From the NCBI RefSeq assembly GCF_000210295.1, contig NC_026744.1, forward strand, positions 3,968,001-4,032,000: 64,000 nt of DNA, written 5' to 3'. This DNA is from Trypanosoma brucei gambiense DAL972. Taxonomy: Eukaryota; Euglenozoa; Kinetoplastea; Trypanosomatida; Trypanosomatidae. Positions 52,026-62,722 of this stretch are shown in pieces. A program made the translations under genes and the position numbers. Below the pieces are notes generated by a model, which saw only the letters and a list, made by a program, of their open reading frames with translations, was not told the DNA's origin and did not search any database. Numbering within the stretch: position 1 is the stretch's first letter; the number at the start of each line of letters is the position of its first letter.

Positions 52026-53450
52026 GAAGATGTCTTCGCTAAAGAGATATAACATAAAAAGAAAATGTAGAGTATACCCATTTCCCAACAAAGGGTTTGA
52101 GTGCTTGTCATCGAAAGATTTAATTGTTGGGTGCCGGGAATATCTTAAGAGACAGGACACAAGTTTCTCCAACTTGGAAAGTGGAGGTCGTGCAGTAGCG
52201 GCAAAAAAAAAAAAAAGCGACCTGCATATCCACCAACAGTAACGACGGAGCTTCACAAGATAAACAGTTAAACACAACAAAAAGCAACCTCAAAAAAGAA
52301 AAAAAGAAAAAAACAAAATAAAAAAAGGCATGCGCCAACAAGAAAACAAAGTGAGACTTGTGTGAGACGAGCAACTCCTCTTTAGTGAGCACATGGCAGC
52401 TGTCCACTTCGTGCAACGCCAAAGGTGGTACAGACTGAAAAAGCGCGGTGGTGAAAACCTGATAGCGTAGCCACAGGACAACGGCACACAGTTAGTGCCC
52501 CTCACACCATTTTAACACATCCGCCAAACACTCATCAAATATTCACATCCTCAACGGGGCCACCGGAACCGCCAACGGATTGCACGAAACTCACAGACGA
52601 CACCGTATGCCGCGCACCACTGGAAAAAAAAAAAGGCATATCAAGCTCTCTATCTTCCCTGAAAGCATACGCCCAGTTTAACAATTCACACACCCACTTG
52701 CATCACACACAAGCTCCTACTCTTCTTTTTTTCTTTTTCTTTTTTTTTTGTTATCCCCTTCACCCGCCATACGCATAGAGACAACTTCACACAGTTGATT
52801 CAAGTGATTTCAAAGGTTTCGTCACAACATAACCACACACGCACGTAACATTTGTTGCGGTGTATGAGCGAAAGTGACAAAAAAGCATTACCACTGAGAA
52901 TCCACATTAGGTGAGAGGAACTATTTGTATTAAAGAGGAAGGAAGGGACTGGCGAGTGGAAACAAAAAAAGAAAAAAAAAAAGAAGCGCACGACCACTGA
53001 ATGGAAGGCAAACACAACCCGGAGTGAATAAATGTTATCATCCCCCGCTCATGGTTTAATAGTCCATTGAGTATTCTCATATGACACAGAAATACGTCCG
53101 ACTACAAACCAGAAGATAGAGATTTTAAACATACAGTAACAAAATTGCCAGGTTATGAAATGTAAAAATATACATATGCACTCAGAAGACGCTAGGTCCT
53201 CTACCCCTACTGCGGGGAAAGCAATGAGAGAAAAAAACACTTTGTTACTCTGTACACAAACTCTACTGTCAACTTTGTTCGCACTATCTTACTGTGATGT
53301 TTCAGACTAAACAACAACATGATGGGTATTCCCTCCTTAACTCTTCGTACATACTCATTTTGCACGTTGGAGGTCCGATTGATTCCCAGTTTTTTTCCAA
53401 AAAGGAGTACATCGCAACGGTTTTTTTTTTTTGGTGGGGCAGGAAAAATG
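52026..53450. other. Spacer, 1.4 kb
   Basis: Gene-free. It holds the acceptor above, several A/T homopolymers and purine-rich plus-strand runs, and presumably the 3' UTR of the PI3K gene. Confidence 0.6.
52039..52072 (-). promoter_or_regulatory. Probable spliced-leader acceptor for the HAD-like gene
   Basis: T/C-rich coding-strand sequence (plus strand 52041-52072) ends in AG at 52040-52039, between ATG 52055 and ATG 52025. It therefore excludes the upstream ATG and supports 52025. Confidence 0.6.
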
Positions 53451-56400
53451 TCATTTTGTTTGATTTCGTGCATCCACGCCGATGGGGTGTAAACTCATAA
53501 GCTTATATAACCACTTGAAGCCACGCTCCATAGCTTGTTGGGTCCACTTATGAGTATCATGGGTAATGTCCTTTAGCCATGTTCGTCCACGTGAATCCTT
53601 CACTCGTTTGCAGAAGGTTTCTTTGCAACTTTCTTCCGCAAGGCTCCGCATTAGCGTTAAGTTCATCAGCGCTGTCAACTCTCCTATGTGTTTAATTCCG
53701 TCGAGCGCATTACGGCGGACAATGTGAGAAAGAAGTTGGTGCATAATGCCCGCGTACGACCGCACTTCGAGAAACCAATCAGCAGTTTGTATAATAAATC
53801 TCGTACAGGAATCGTCTTGTTCCCCCTCAGTCTGCACTTCCGGCGCGGGTTCTTCTTTCATAAAGTATTCAATGCAACCCTCGAGGTCAGAGTCGAATCG
53901 GACATAGGAAGGTAGGACATGCTCGGCTAACGTCCGTGTTGTTAAAAGCATACCATAATCGATGTGGAATATAGCACCACTCGGATGAATCATAACATTC
54001 TCACGATGTCGATCACCGATTGCAAATATATAATTCAGCAATATGAAAAACTTTGCGGAGCACATGAAACACTCACGGGCAAGAGCAGCTGATTTTTGAC
54101 TATCGAAGCCTTTAACTATCAAACTATTAGGTTGTCCACACTGATGTCCCGCTCCTCGTACCCTTTCATGAAGTTGAGGTTCCGACACCGAGTCCCCCAG
54201 CTGGCCTTGTGTCTTCTCAAGTGACACAAGGTGCTGAAGCAGGCGACCCTCTTTGTCCTTTCCAATCACACGGTGAATTGTCTGCCCGTCCTTTACCACC
54301 TCTATCAAACCCGAAGACGGCGAAAGCAAAATAACGCGATACGTGGGAAGGACCACGTTGCCTATTTGCTTGTAGAGCACCCACCGCAAAAACCGCGAGG
54401 TGACACACATCACTTTATCCTTTTCAAGGTTTTCCCTCTTGACAAGAATACTCCGCGTCACACCTTCTGCATCAACGAGCGGAATCGAAACAGGCCGTTG
54501 ACTAGATTCCATTATCTTGATACCCCCCAAGTCGATGTGTGTTATAACCACACTACTGTCAAACGGAAACAGCATAGGCGATACGGCACACAGCCCACTG
54601 CGTTCCTGCGCAATCCTCGATGAAGTTGACAAACAACCAGAGACCGATTCGCCGGTCGTTTCCGCCAAACCCCCCATTAGCCCACTGTTCGAGAGCTGAG
54701 TAACAAGCGCCCTCTGATACTCCCTGGCATCCCCACCCACCGGGACAAGATTCACCTCAGGTGTGATCAAGTTTAAAAACTTAAGTGTATTGAGAAATTT
54801 CTGATGTGATTCCGGGAATGTGTCAGCGTTTCTTTCAATGACGCGCTCCTGTAGTGTGCGGTAGCTGAATTCATTGACCCTCATTCGCGCTGACGCCTCT
54901 TGACAAATAACGATCGCCAACTGTGGATCGAGCTTCGACAAGGAGAGTAGAACGGACACAACACGGGGCTGGCAGCTCTCGAGATCAAAGATATCCAACA
55001 GGAGCAACACAACACATTCTCGTATGCACGTATCCAGCGACGTAATCCAATCTCGCAGCAGGTGCTTTGTCACTATTTTCCGTATTTTTTCCGCTGTTGC
55101 ATGGCCTTGTGGTGCACGGTGCAAACACTCCAGAATTTTGATACCAAAGAACGGTGGTAGCATCCGACCGCAAGTGCGTGTGCACAACATATACCAGTGG
55201 CTCAATGGCGGCTTCCAATAGAAGTCACGAAGATGTGGTGACATTGGCGGCGGTGCGGCTCCCTTTGCCGTTTGCTCGATTGCTGCGCAGGCCTTCTCAA
55301 CAAGTTCATTGTTCTCCCAGTCAATAGATATGAAGAGAAATATGAGAGGCTCGGGGTGGCCAACCAAAAGATTAACGCTACTGGCAAGGATCTGTGCTGT
55401 CCGTTTTGGTATCTTCATGTTCCACATGTTCTCGTAGAGAGATGATCTGTAGTCACTGAGGCACAACTCGGCTGCAGCCCTCCACTGCTCGTTGACGGTA
55501 CGTAAGAGTGCGATATCCACGATAGATAGGCCGGCGCAAACGAATGTGGTGCAAAGAAATGTGTGTTTATTTATCATCATTGCTTGATCGTAGCACCTCT
55601 TGCATGCGTGACGCATTCTGCCCTCCTCCGGTTGACCAGGCTTACTTAACTTGGCCAATGACTTGTCTAACATCCATGACGTGCACTGCTCACACATGCG
55701 CCGGCCACAGCAACGGCAGTTACGCGCCCGAACCGCAGCAAACAACAGAGCCGGCCATGAGGAGAAAGATCTCTTGCACTCTGAGCACGTCTTAGCCGAG
55801 TCTTCCCCCTCCCACACAGGGTTCTGGTAAAGGGTGTGGCCTTTTTTTGCGAAGTCCTCCCCAAGATACGATGCTTCAGTCATAGTCGTCGAACTGGGGT
55901 CAATGGATTGCGTCAAATCCCCAACGTGATAAAATTCGGGATAGAAATAGCGATCCTTCTTCAACCATGCCACACATGGGAGCTGATGGTTGGATTTGTC
56001 AGCTCCCGTGGCTATTAGCACATCTTTTGTTGGCTGGAGCGACCGTGGCTGGGGCGAACCCGGTTCAGCACTGCCACCACCGATTCTAAATGCAGTCATG
56101 ACCTTCTCCCGGAAAGCTAAGACTTCACATAACTTCTCTTTGCTGTTTAATGACGCAAGCGAACGGATATCAGTGTCACAAAACACTTCCTCCTTGTATA
56201 TTCGACCAAATTCACCACAAAGGACGGCAAACGTTTTTTCCATTTCTAGACGCGCACTTAACTCTAAAACCTCCATAAATAATTCCCTGTTGCGTGTCAA
56301 TTCGCACGCATTGTAGCACGATACGGTTCCGTTCCGGGACAATGTTGTCTCGGAAAAAAAAGCACAAGCCTGGCTGTCTTCTCTATGTGGTGCCGCGCTC

Positions 56401-56792
56401 GTGGAAAAAGAAGACAAAACTTTGTCATCTGCTTCCGACATTCTCGACTTAACATCAGCGCGGGTCTGACGCCGAGCACGGGAGAGTTTTGAACCTCTCA
56501 GATCTAACGCTACTATCCTTTTTAACTCCTCTATGGCAACTTGAGAGCCAAATTCAAGCTGTACTGGTTGCTTCTGAGATATCAGTCGCTTGAGATAAGC
56601 GCTCTCAGCGAAGTCCAGTGCGCAGTGGGTCCCGTCTCCAAGAATCACATCTACCGCAAGCATGTCGAACTCCTGTGTGGAATCCCGTACATCATCTGCG
56701 TCCCGAGGTAAATCGGCGCCCACACCATCAGTCGGACGGCCCGGCAGCGGCTGCTCATACGAAGTCACGGAAACTTCCGCCGACTGGGTCAT
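53451..56792 (-). CDS. FYVE-like zinc finger / PI3-kinase fusion protein, 1113 aa
   Basis: The N-terminal 330 residues are not recognised. Residues 336-400 form an eight-Cys zinc finger of FYVE type (CSEC, NCRCCG, CEQC, ACKRC). The PI3P-binding R(R/K)HHCR motif is RARNCR, so lipid binding is doubtful. Residues 417-450 resemble an F-box (LSIVDIALLRTVNEQWR). Residues about 455-680 are the helical PIK region. The kinase domain has a candidate ATP Lys (K785 in ILVKREN), catalytic loop GDRHREN (926-932) and HIDYG (943-947), the DFG position. The short C-terminal tail (WLKDI, RGFKWLYKL) is like Vps34-type kinases. I infer a phosphatidylinositol 3-kinase on endosomal membranes. Start ATG at 56792, chosen after a splice acceptor. 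Confidence 0.85.
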   Translation of the reverse strand: MTQSAEVSVTSYEQPLPGRPTDGVGADLPRDADDVRDSTQEFDMLAVDVILGDGTHCALDFAESAYLKRLISQKQPVQLEFGSQVAIEELKRIVALDLRGSKLSRARRQTRADVKSRMSEADDKVLSSFSTSAAPHREDSQACAFFSETTLSRNGTVSCYNACELTRNRELFMEVLELSARLEMEKTFAVLCGEFGRIYKEEVFCDTDIRSLASLNSKEKLCEVLAFREKVMTAFRIGGGSAEPGSPQPRSLQPTKDVLIATGADKSNHQLPCVAWLKKDRYFYPEFYHVGDLTQSIDPSSTTMTEASYLGEDFAKKGHTLYQNPVWEGEDSAKTCSECKRSFSSWPALLFAAVRARNCRCCGRRMCEQCTSWMLDKSLAKLSKPGQPEEGRMRHACKRCYDQAMMINKHTFLCTTFVCAGLSIVDIALLRTVNEQWRAAAELCLSDYRSSLYENMWNMKIPKRTAQILASSVNLLVGHPEPLIFLFISIDWENNELVEKACAAIEQTAKGAAPPPMSPHLRDFYWKPPLSHWYMLCTRTCGRMLPPFFGIKILECLHRAPQGHATAEKIRKIVTKHLLRDWITSLDTCIRECVVLLLLDIFDLESCQPRVVSVLLSLSKLDPQLAIVICQEASARMRVNEFSYRTLQERVIERNADTFPESHQKFLNTLKFLNLITPEVNLVPVGGDAREYQRALVTQLSNSGLMGGLAETTGESVSGCLSTSSRIAQERSGLCAVSPMLFPFDSSVVITHIDLGGIKIMESSQRPVSIPLVDAEGVTRSILVKRENLEKDKVMCVTSRFLRWVLYKQIGNVVLPTYRVILLSPSSGLIEVVKDGQTIHRVIGKDKEGRLLQHLVSLEKTQGQLGDSVSEPQLHERVRGAGHQCGQPNSLIVKGFDSQKSAALARECFMCSAKFFILLNYIFAIGDRHRENVMIHPSGAIFHIDYGMLLTTRTLAEHVLPSYVRFDSDLEGCIEYFMKEEPAPEVQTEGEQDDSCTRFIIQTADWFLEVRSYAGIMHQLLSHIVRRNALDGIKHIGELTALMNLTLMRSLAEESCKETFCKRVKDSRGRTWLKDITHDTHKWTQQAMERGFKWLYKLMSLHPIGVDARNQTK

Positions 56793-57234
56793 CAAATCTC
56801 GGCTGCCTCCACACACCGCGACGAAATTATAGTAAACAGGGGAAAAGAAAAAACAAACGGGGGAAAAGTAGTTAAACACAGAAAATATCGCTAGAGATGG
56901 GACTCGAATTATCGACAGGGATATATACACATGTATGAGCTCTAACATGGAGTATGAAAAAAAAAAAAAACATAGTCCGTGAGCGTCAATGGAAAAAAAA
57001 AGGAAAAAGTCTGGTCCCTTATGCAAACACGTGCCGACGCAAGTCAACGCCCCACCACTCAACTACAACTCACCGTACGATGTAACAACGCGACCACCTC
57101 ACAGAAATACTACAAGAACCAGATTAACTGGGCAGACAACAACTGGAGGTCGGAATCAACTTAGGCGAGAACTCCGCTTCGTATGATTTATATTGTTTGC
57201 GGGCACCCACTGTATTTCACTGTCAACCACCCCT
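56793..57234. other. Spacer, 0.44 kb
   Basis: Intergenic between the XK-like and PI3K genes. Holds the acceptor listed above and A-runs. No gene seen. Confidence 0.6.
56803..56868 (-). promoter_or_regulatory. Probable spliced-leader acceptor for the FYVE-PI3K gene
   Basis: A strong pyrimidine tract on the coding strand (plus strand 56838-56868) is followed by AG dinucleotides at 56808-56807 and 56804-56803, about 11-15 bases before the ATG at 56792. The 90 codons upstream are untranslated spacer. Confidence 0.65.
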
Positions 57235-59112
57235 TCACCTTCGCATCGACCAGAAGTAATAACTGTCCCACATGACCTCACGGCCTCCAGTTACCTTGTC
57301 GTAGATGAAAACCCCAATTCCTGCCAAAATGGAGAGACACAAAAACCCAAAAGTAACGTATGTTAAAATTGGAACTGAAGAAGATGTTAATGAAAAAAAC
57401 GAACACCCCAGTGGATCATCCACCAACTTTCCGCTGTAGGTGTAAACAATGGTGAAGACTCCTTGCACAGCCGCGGCTGGCCAACAAGCAGCCCAGATAA
57501 CCCTGTGTGCATCGAACACGAGAACTACAACTAACAACACGAAACCAACCACAGTGGCGAAGGAAGCGGTTGATACAAAGACGACGGTCTCTGTGTGGCA
57601 CTGACCGATTACCGGAAACGTTAACAGAACGGCGAATAAGCAGCACTCCAAATAACAAGAAGTAGTTGCAATGAGTATACGGTTCGTGACACTCCTCGGC
57701 CTCAGCGAAACCTGCTTCGTGGCTACAACCGCAAAACCGAAGCGGTTACAGGAGAAGTTGCATATCGCGTTCCGGAGAAACAGGTACGTGGATACACCAT
57801 ACGAGGTATAGTTTGTGATGGCTAAGATTGTGTGCCCAATGAAAGAATCACCGTACGCATAGAACGCTGCGAGGTAATACTGTAAAAGCAGCTGGGGTAT
57901 CGAAAACAAGCAGGTGTGAAGAAGCAAAACATTCGTCAGACCGTTGTATAAATCATACCGTATAACGAAATACTTAGCCTTGTTCTTTAACAATTCGTAC
58001 CTTAGCGTGACGTACACGAGCCAGACCTCGAACACGGGGACACACGGAACCACTTTTGTTGTGTTATCCGGGTAGTCCCACACGCGATCCTCATAGTCAC
58101 GTATTCGCCCCTCCTCAGATGTCATCACCGCCACAATACTCACAACGTACCCAACCACATAACACACAATTGTCCAACTACTGCATTCAATGTGTCCCAC
58201 CACCCGCCAATGATAGATAACCCATCCCACACACGCAAGATGCAAAAACACAGCGATCAAACCCACCCATGTTAGCGCCATATCCAACACAAAACAAATA
58301 TGTAAAAAGAACCCCAACAGCCAATTGGGGGGTGGTAGGTTCCGCAAGAGGTGTGGGTTGTCGTACAGCATTTTCACAAACTCGAGACCCGCGTAGCGGC
58401 ACGAAAGTGCCTGCTCTTTTGTAAAGGTAGCACTGGGAGCATTGCACAGCACTTTTAGATAATCAATGTTTCCTGGGTTAATACGGCCCCCGAAGTTTTC
58501 GTCGCCCACCATCAGAGAATCAATCTCCTCTTGGATAATTTGCTGTACACCGACATCATTCACATCAACACGTCCGGACTTCAATAGCGTCTTCGTAAGA
58601 TGGCGATCCCCTACTGCAGCCTGCAAAATATCCCCGTTGATTCTGAAATTTTCAGCGTGAAGCGATGCCTGTATAATACCCATATATGAATCATTTGGTG
58701 TCCGCCGATACTGAAGAATTACTTCGCGGAGGTCGACACCTACGTCGTCCGAAGAGCACAAGGAATTGTCATTGCACAGTGAGGGGGGCCGGGCAGGATC
58801 AAATGGATCATGGACCGCTCTATCGTCCCACTGTTCATCGTTAGACGTGGAATCATGGGGAACTTGCGCAACATTGAAGGGTTCGCTACTCCCCAGGTCC
58901 CGCCTTCCAATCAGCGCGGACATTATATAAGATCCTGCGGTGTCAAACAGTCTTCGAAGCTGTGAGGGACTCCCCGCTTGATCACCAAACGATGGCTGAA
59001 GTGGGATAGTGGTCTGACTGTCCTCCATAACCGGCTCCACCCTCGCGATGTGTGAATTCTGTTCATCGTCAGATGAGTCATAGAAAGCCACATTAAACGG
59101 ATCCCGTGGCAT
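57235..59112 (-). CDS. Polytopic membrane protein, distantly XK-like, 625 aa
   Basis: Start ATG at 59112. The N-terminal 260 residues are soluble, acidic and Ser-rich, with a helical stretch at 120-230. From residue 265 there are about ten hydrophobic helices. One pair, DLYNGLTNVLLLHTCLFSIPQLLLQYYL, resembles the XK-related signature (E.fLES.PQL.LQ), the scramblase-associated family of the plasma membrane. The arrangement of basic and acidic loops cannot settle topology. Alternatives are a trypanosomatid-specific transporter or another polytopic protein. Scramblase function is a guess. Confidence 0.65.
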   Translation of the reverse strand: MPRDPFNVAFYDSSDDEQNSHIARVEPVMEDSQTTIPLQPSFGDQAGSPSQLRRLFDTAGSYIMSALIGRRDLGSSEPFNVAQVPHDSTSNDEQWDDRAVHDPFDPARPPSLCNDNSLCSSDDVGVDLREVILQYRRTPNDSYMGIIQASLHAENFRINGDILQAAVGDRHLTKTLLKSGRVDVNDVGVQQIIQEEIDSLMVGDENFGGRINPGNIDYLKVLCNAPSATFTKEQALSCRYAGLEFVKMLYDNPHLLRNLPPPNWLLGFFLHICFVLDMALTWVGLIAVFLHLACVGWVIYHWRVVGHIECSSWTIVCYVVGYVVSIVAVMTSEEGRIRDYEDRVWDYPDNTTKVVPCVPVFEVWLVYVTLRYELLKNKAKYFVIRYDLYNGLTNVLLLHTCLFSIPQLLLQYYLAAFYAYGDSFIGHTILAITNYTSYGVSTYLFLRNAICNFSCNRFGFAVVATKQVSLRPRSVTNRILIATTSCYLECCLFAVLLTFPVIGQCHTETVVFVSTASFATVVGFVLLVVVLVFDAHRVIWAACWPAAAVQGVFTIVYTYSGKLVDDPLGCSFFSLTSSSVPILTYVTFGFLCLSILAGIGVFIYDKVTGGREVMWDSYYFWSMRR

Positions 59113-59598
59113 CTACATCCAGGTGGTTGATGCAGTCGCTGCTCCCCCTACCCTAAAATCGGTACCTAGACGGTAATTTCTTGTCGACGACAGGACCCCA
59201 CTAAACACCTTCTTCCTCTCCTGGCCCTCTTCTTGTGACAAAAGATTGGAAGAAAGCCTTCTAACTACAAACATGACACGAAGTGGGAGAACAAGCAGGA
59301 AACGACAACTCTATCGCACATGCAACGGGTACAAAGAATGATGCAACAGGGTGAACGCAACAACACGCTCGAGAATGGATGGGCTCCCGAGGTAAACAGA
59401 GTAAATTGAAAACAATACGAACATAGTAACAACTGGAAGGAACCCCATATGCACCTCGTGTTAGAAGTCACAAAAAGCCATGTGACACACAAAAATGAAA
59501 CTTTACAACTGTAAGCAGTCGCATCGATATCGCCGTCCCATCATCGGAGACGCAGATTACAGTCCACGAGGAAAATTGTGTGGCACTCAGAAGGGTTC
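59113..59598. other. Spacer, 0.49 kb
   Basis: Intergenic. Short hydrophobic frames only; no gene seen. Confidence 0.6.
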
Positions 59599-60420
59599 CT
59601 ACTCAAGGTCTGCCGCAAGCTCCAGCAACCGTTCTCTCAGTACACCTATTTGTTGACGTTGCGAAAGGTCGGGAATACGATTGAGATCCTCGTCCGTCAT
59701 GCTCACGATGCGCTCTACTTCTTCCTCGCTCAGCTTCGATAGGATTTCTATTATCTCATCATTCTGCTCCCGCGGTGGCTCTACCTTCTCGCCCTCCCCC
59801 TCGGCTGGAGCCGCTGGAACCGGTGCATCCACTCTAATCCCTCCGTGCTGAATGGCCTCTGGTGGCAACGGTCCGAAAGGAAGCCGACCGGCATGCTGTA
59901 AAATCATAACAACAGCCAGTCGCAACGCAGGATTATTTTCCAGCAACTTGCGAGCCTCATTCTTACGCTCCAACACCAGAACCCGTAACTGCTCCACGGC
60001 CTCATAGGCATCTGACTGTTGCATTCCCTGCAAGCACTCAAAAATGCTAGTATCATCGCGACCGAGAACCGGATCGGTGTATCCACGAGGAAATGTCATC
60101 CCCCCGCGCGGGGCTGGTTGCTGTTGATGGGAAGCGTTCTGTTGACGTTGCCTCTTGCGGCCCCGCGTGGCCGCTGCGGACATAACTTTCATTGGTCGAC
60201 CACCAAAGGATGTCCCGTTGAGGCGAGCAATGGCTTCCTCTGCACTAGTAGAATCCAAGTACTCGGCAAAGCCGTAGCGAAAATCTTTCCCCACGGGCGG
60301 ACCAAGCAACCGGAAGTCCGTTATGTGGCCCACACTTTCAAAGTGCTTACGCAAACTTCGCTCCTCCACAAAAAGCGGAACATCCGTGAAGAACACACTC
60401 GTCGTCTGTGTGGAAGACAT
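59599..60420 (-). CDS. CstF64-like mRNA 3'-end processing factor, 273 aa
   Basis: CstF64 binds downstream U/GU-rich RNA during cleavage and polyadenylation, which in trypanosomes is coupled to trans-splicing. Residues 7-83 are an RRM (SVFFTDVPLFVEE, then GFAEYLDSTSAEEA for RNP1). Residues 125-175 are the hinge domain (YEAVEQLRVLVLERKNEARKLL, NPALRLAVVMILQHAG). Residues 228-273 are the CSTF C-terminal helical domain (EIIEILSKLSEEEVERIV). The long Pro/Gly-rich and MEARA-repeat part of animal CstF64 is missing, so the protein is short for the family. Start ATG at 60420. Confidence 0.85.
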   Translation of the reverse strand: MSSTQTTSVFFTDVPLFVEERSLRKHFESVGHITDFRLLGPPVGKDFRYGFAEYLDSTSAEEAIARLNGTSFGGRPMKVMSAAATRGRKRQRQQNASHQQQPAPRGGMTFPRGYTDPVLGRDDTSIFECLQGMQQSDAYEAVEQLRVLVLERKNEARKLLENNPALRLAVVMILQHAGRLPFGPLPPEAIQHGGIRVDAPVPAAPAEGEGEKVEPPREQNDEIIEILSKLSEEEVERIVSMTDEDLNRIPDLSQRQQIGVLRERLLELAADLE

Positions 60421-60809
60421 GCTCGACAGTTAAAGCACAAAAATATATATATGTATACAATCCTCACCCCTGTGTCTTCCTCTTCCTTTTTCTCGGTACT
60501 ACCTAGTACGGACAACGCGAAACAGAAAAGTCGGTGGAAGGATAGAGCAATGGCACTAAAGTGGGGGGAAAGTGTAGTGGAAAGCGCAAATGAAAACAGA
60601 GCGAAAGAAGTGGCACATTATTTATCAAACAACACTACATACTATGCGTTACGGAAGGCTCACCACACGTTTTTCACTTACGAAGCGGTATTCCCGCAGT
60701 GTGTAACAACGTGGCAGCAAAACAGAAGAAGCCGCGCCGCTTTACCCTCTCACTGACACATCTTTATTGACCTTTGTTACCCACACAAGCACCTATGTGC
60801 ACAAATAAA
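60421..60809. other. Spacer, 0.39 kb
   Basis: Intergenic. No gene seen. Confidence 0.6.
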
Positions 60810-61205
60810 TTATTCGGCCACCTCGTCTTCCATCGCATCCTCCCAAGCGTGCACCTCAGAATACCACTGTAAGGAGTGATACGCGATGTACACCGACCCA
60901 ATGCCGTATCGCACGTAATCTGGGAACAAACGTTGCAGATAAATGAGCCGCAGATTAGGCCCAAATGTGAACCCCAACGCCGCCGCGATACCAACCTTCG
61001 CTCCCCAAATTGGTTGCTGCATGACTGTGGAAAGTCCTGTCGAGAAGCCTAACGCGTATATAAGAATGAGGTTGTTAAAAACATTGGACGAACGCAGCGT
61101 TCTGCCCTGGACACTGTTAAACATTATCGACGCTAAACAGATGCCCATGAGGGGGGTGTTAACAGCGTAGGGGTTCATCATTTCACGACTCGAACTACCC
61201 CCCAT
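60810..61205 (-). CDS. Small polytopic membrane protein, 131 aa
   Basis: Start ATG at 61205. The N-terminus MGGSSSREM could be N-myristoylated (Gly2, Ser6). It is followed by about four short hydrophobic helices (GICLASIMFNSV, NLILIYALGFSTGLST, GIAAALGFTFG, GIGSVYIAYHSLQWY) and an acidic tail. No family was recognised, although the size and helix pattern recall small mitochondrial or ER membrane proteins. Compact, non-repetitive sequence and a clean ATG make it likely to be real. Function unknown. Confidence 0.7.
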   Translation of the reverse strand: MGGSSSREMMNPYAVNTPLMGICLASIMFNSVQGRTLRSSNVFNNLILIYALGFSTGLSTVMQQPIWGAKVGIAAALGFTFGPNLRLIYLQRLFPDYVRYGIGSVYIAYHSLQWYSEVHAWEDAMEDEVAE

Positions 61206-62722
61206 GGTGGTCCCGACACACCCCTAATCAATACCGCCTCACTGTGATCACAGAAATTGCTAATACAACAAAGGTGTCACCTTTAGTTCAACACCAATTG
61301 CTGCACGTATGCTTCCCTGATCTCCGGCGCTGTCGCTCCCTACACGACGACGCAAATGGACACGGAAACTAACGCAACTGAGTTTGACAAGAGTTTCCTG
61401 CTCCTTCAGTGGCCCTCCACGAGCGGAGAAAGGCACCGAAGAACCGCTGAAGGCAAACGGAAGGTGGCTACAAAGCGAGTATATATCCCAGCAAGCGCAT
61501 GCAATTGCCCCTATGCGTTGGGTCAAAAAGAAGAGCTAAACCCAAAACAACAAGCGGAAGAAAATGAAAAAGGTGCACTGTGACATTGCAAAGTACAAAA
61601 AAAATTATCCGTGACTGATCTTCGAGGTAGCAAAACACACAGTGTAGTTTAAAGATAAAATTATATTTAAAAGCTCACGGCGGCATCTGCCCTTCCTACG
61701 TGCCGCAGTTGCTCTCTCCCCCTCTACCTTACGTTATTGGCGGTACTACGCAAGGGGGGGCACACCGCTCCACATTTTTCCTTTTGGTTGCTATGTAATC
61801 CCCAACCTCAGCCTCCCTTCTTCATTTCCTCTCCTACACTAAATCCCCTCACCACAACAACCGAGTCCTTTTCAACACTCCTTGTTTTAATTATATTTTC
61901 TTCCATCCCCCGACTCCGATACAACGGCACGATTGTCCTCCTGGACGGGCTCTCAAGGTCATGGATGCCGCACTCACACAGGTAAGACCTTCGAACGTGG
62001 ACGCCATGGAAGAAAGAAAAAAGGTTATTAAATAAATTGATTCATCTACCCACATATACAAATATACTTATATGTATATATGTATAGTGTTCAAATTATT
62101 GTGTTCGCTTTGCTTATTCGAAATATCGCATGCCATTGGTTGATTCCTTAAAGGGAAGAAACGGAATGGCGTGGTAAATGCCGACGAATGTGTGTCCAAC
62201 ACCCAAATAACTGACCCTCCTATCACAAGTTGCTGCGCGAAATGTATTTACTTTACTACGACCGAGGTATCACCACTTCTTCTCCGCCCTTGCTTCCTCG
62301 CTCTCATTACTGCTTTTATCTCTCCAAATAACCCTTCTGCCCACGAAGTACACAGCCCGTCCTACGAATCTCAGAGTTTTAAACGACATACTTTTAACGA
62401 TTTGAAGACCGTGGTTCACAGCCGTAAAGTACCACCGCTAGTGACATAGACAGAGGAATCAGTAACTGCAGGTGAAACAGCCAACGTGGCAAAAGGGTAT
62501 TAGGGGTACTTCCGTTGCTCGTCACCTCAAAAAAAAAAAATCTGATACTATTTTCCCCTCGCTCCTCCTTCCGTCGCATAAGGTTAAGAAATTTCCAGAG
62601 TGTTACGGGACCAATCTCATACTACAACCAACCTGTATACGACCTCTTGCCACGCCGCACTGACGACTCGCGCCTTGTTATCCATCTCCCAGGCAATACC
62701 ACCGCGCTTCTCATTGAGATCC
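61206..62722. other. Spacer, 1.5 kb
   Basis: Gene-free. Contains a palindrome-like alternation of TA and TG near 62053-62086 and A-runs at 62526. The largest frames (61260-61526 minus, 61356-61583 plus, 62171-62449 plus) do not look coding. Presumably includes the 3' UTR of the importin-like gene. Confidence 0.55.

Noticed and set aside
56890..56925. B-box-like sequence (TTCGAGTCC on the minus strand) suggesting a tRNA
   Set aside because: No matching A box or cloverleaf could be built around it.
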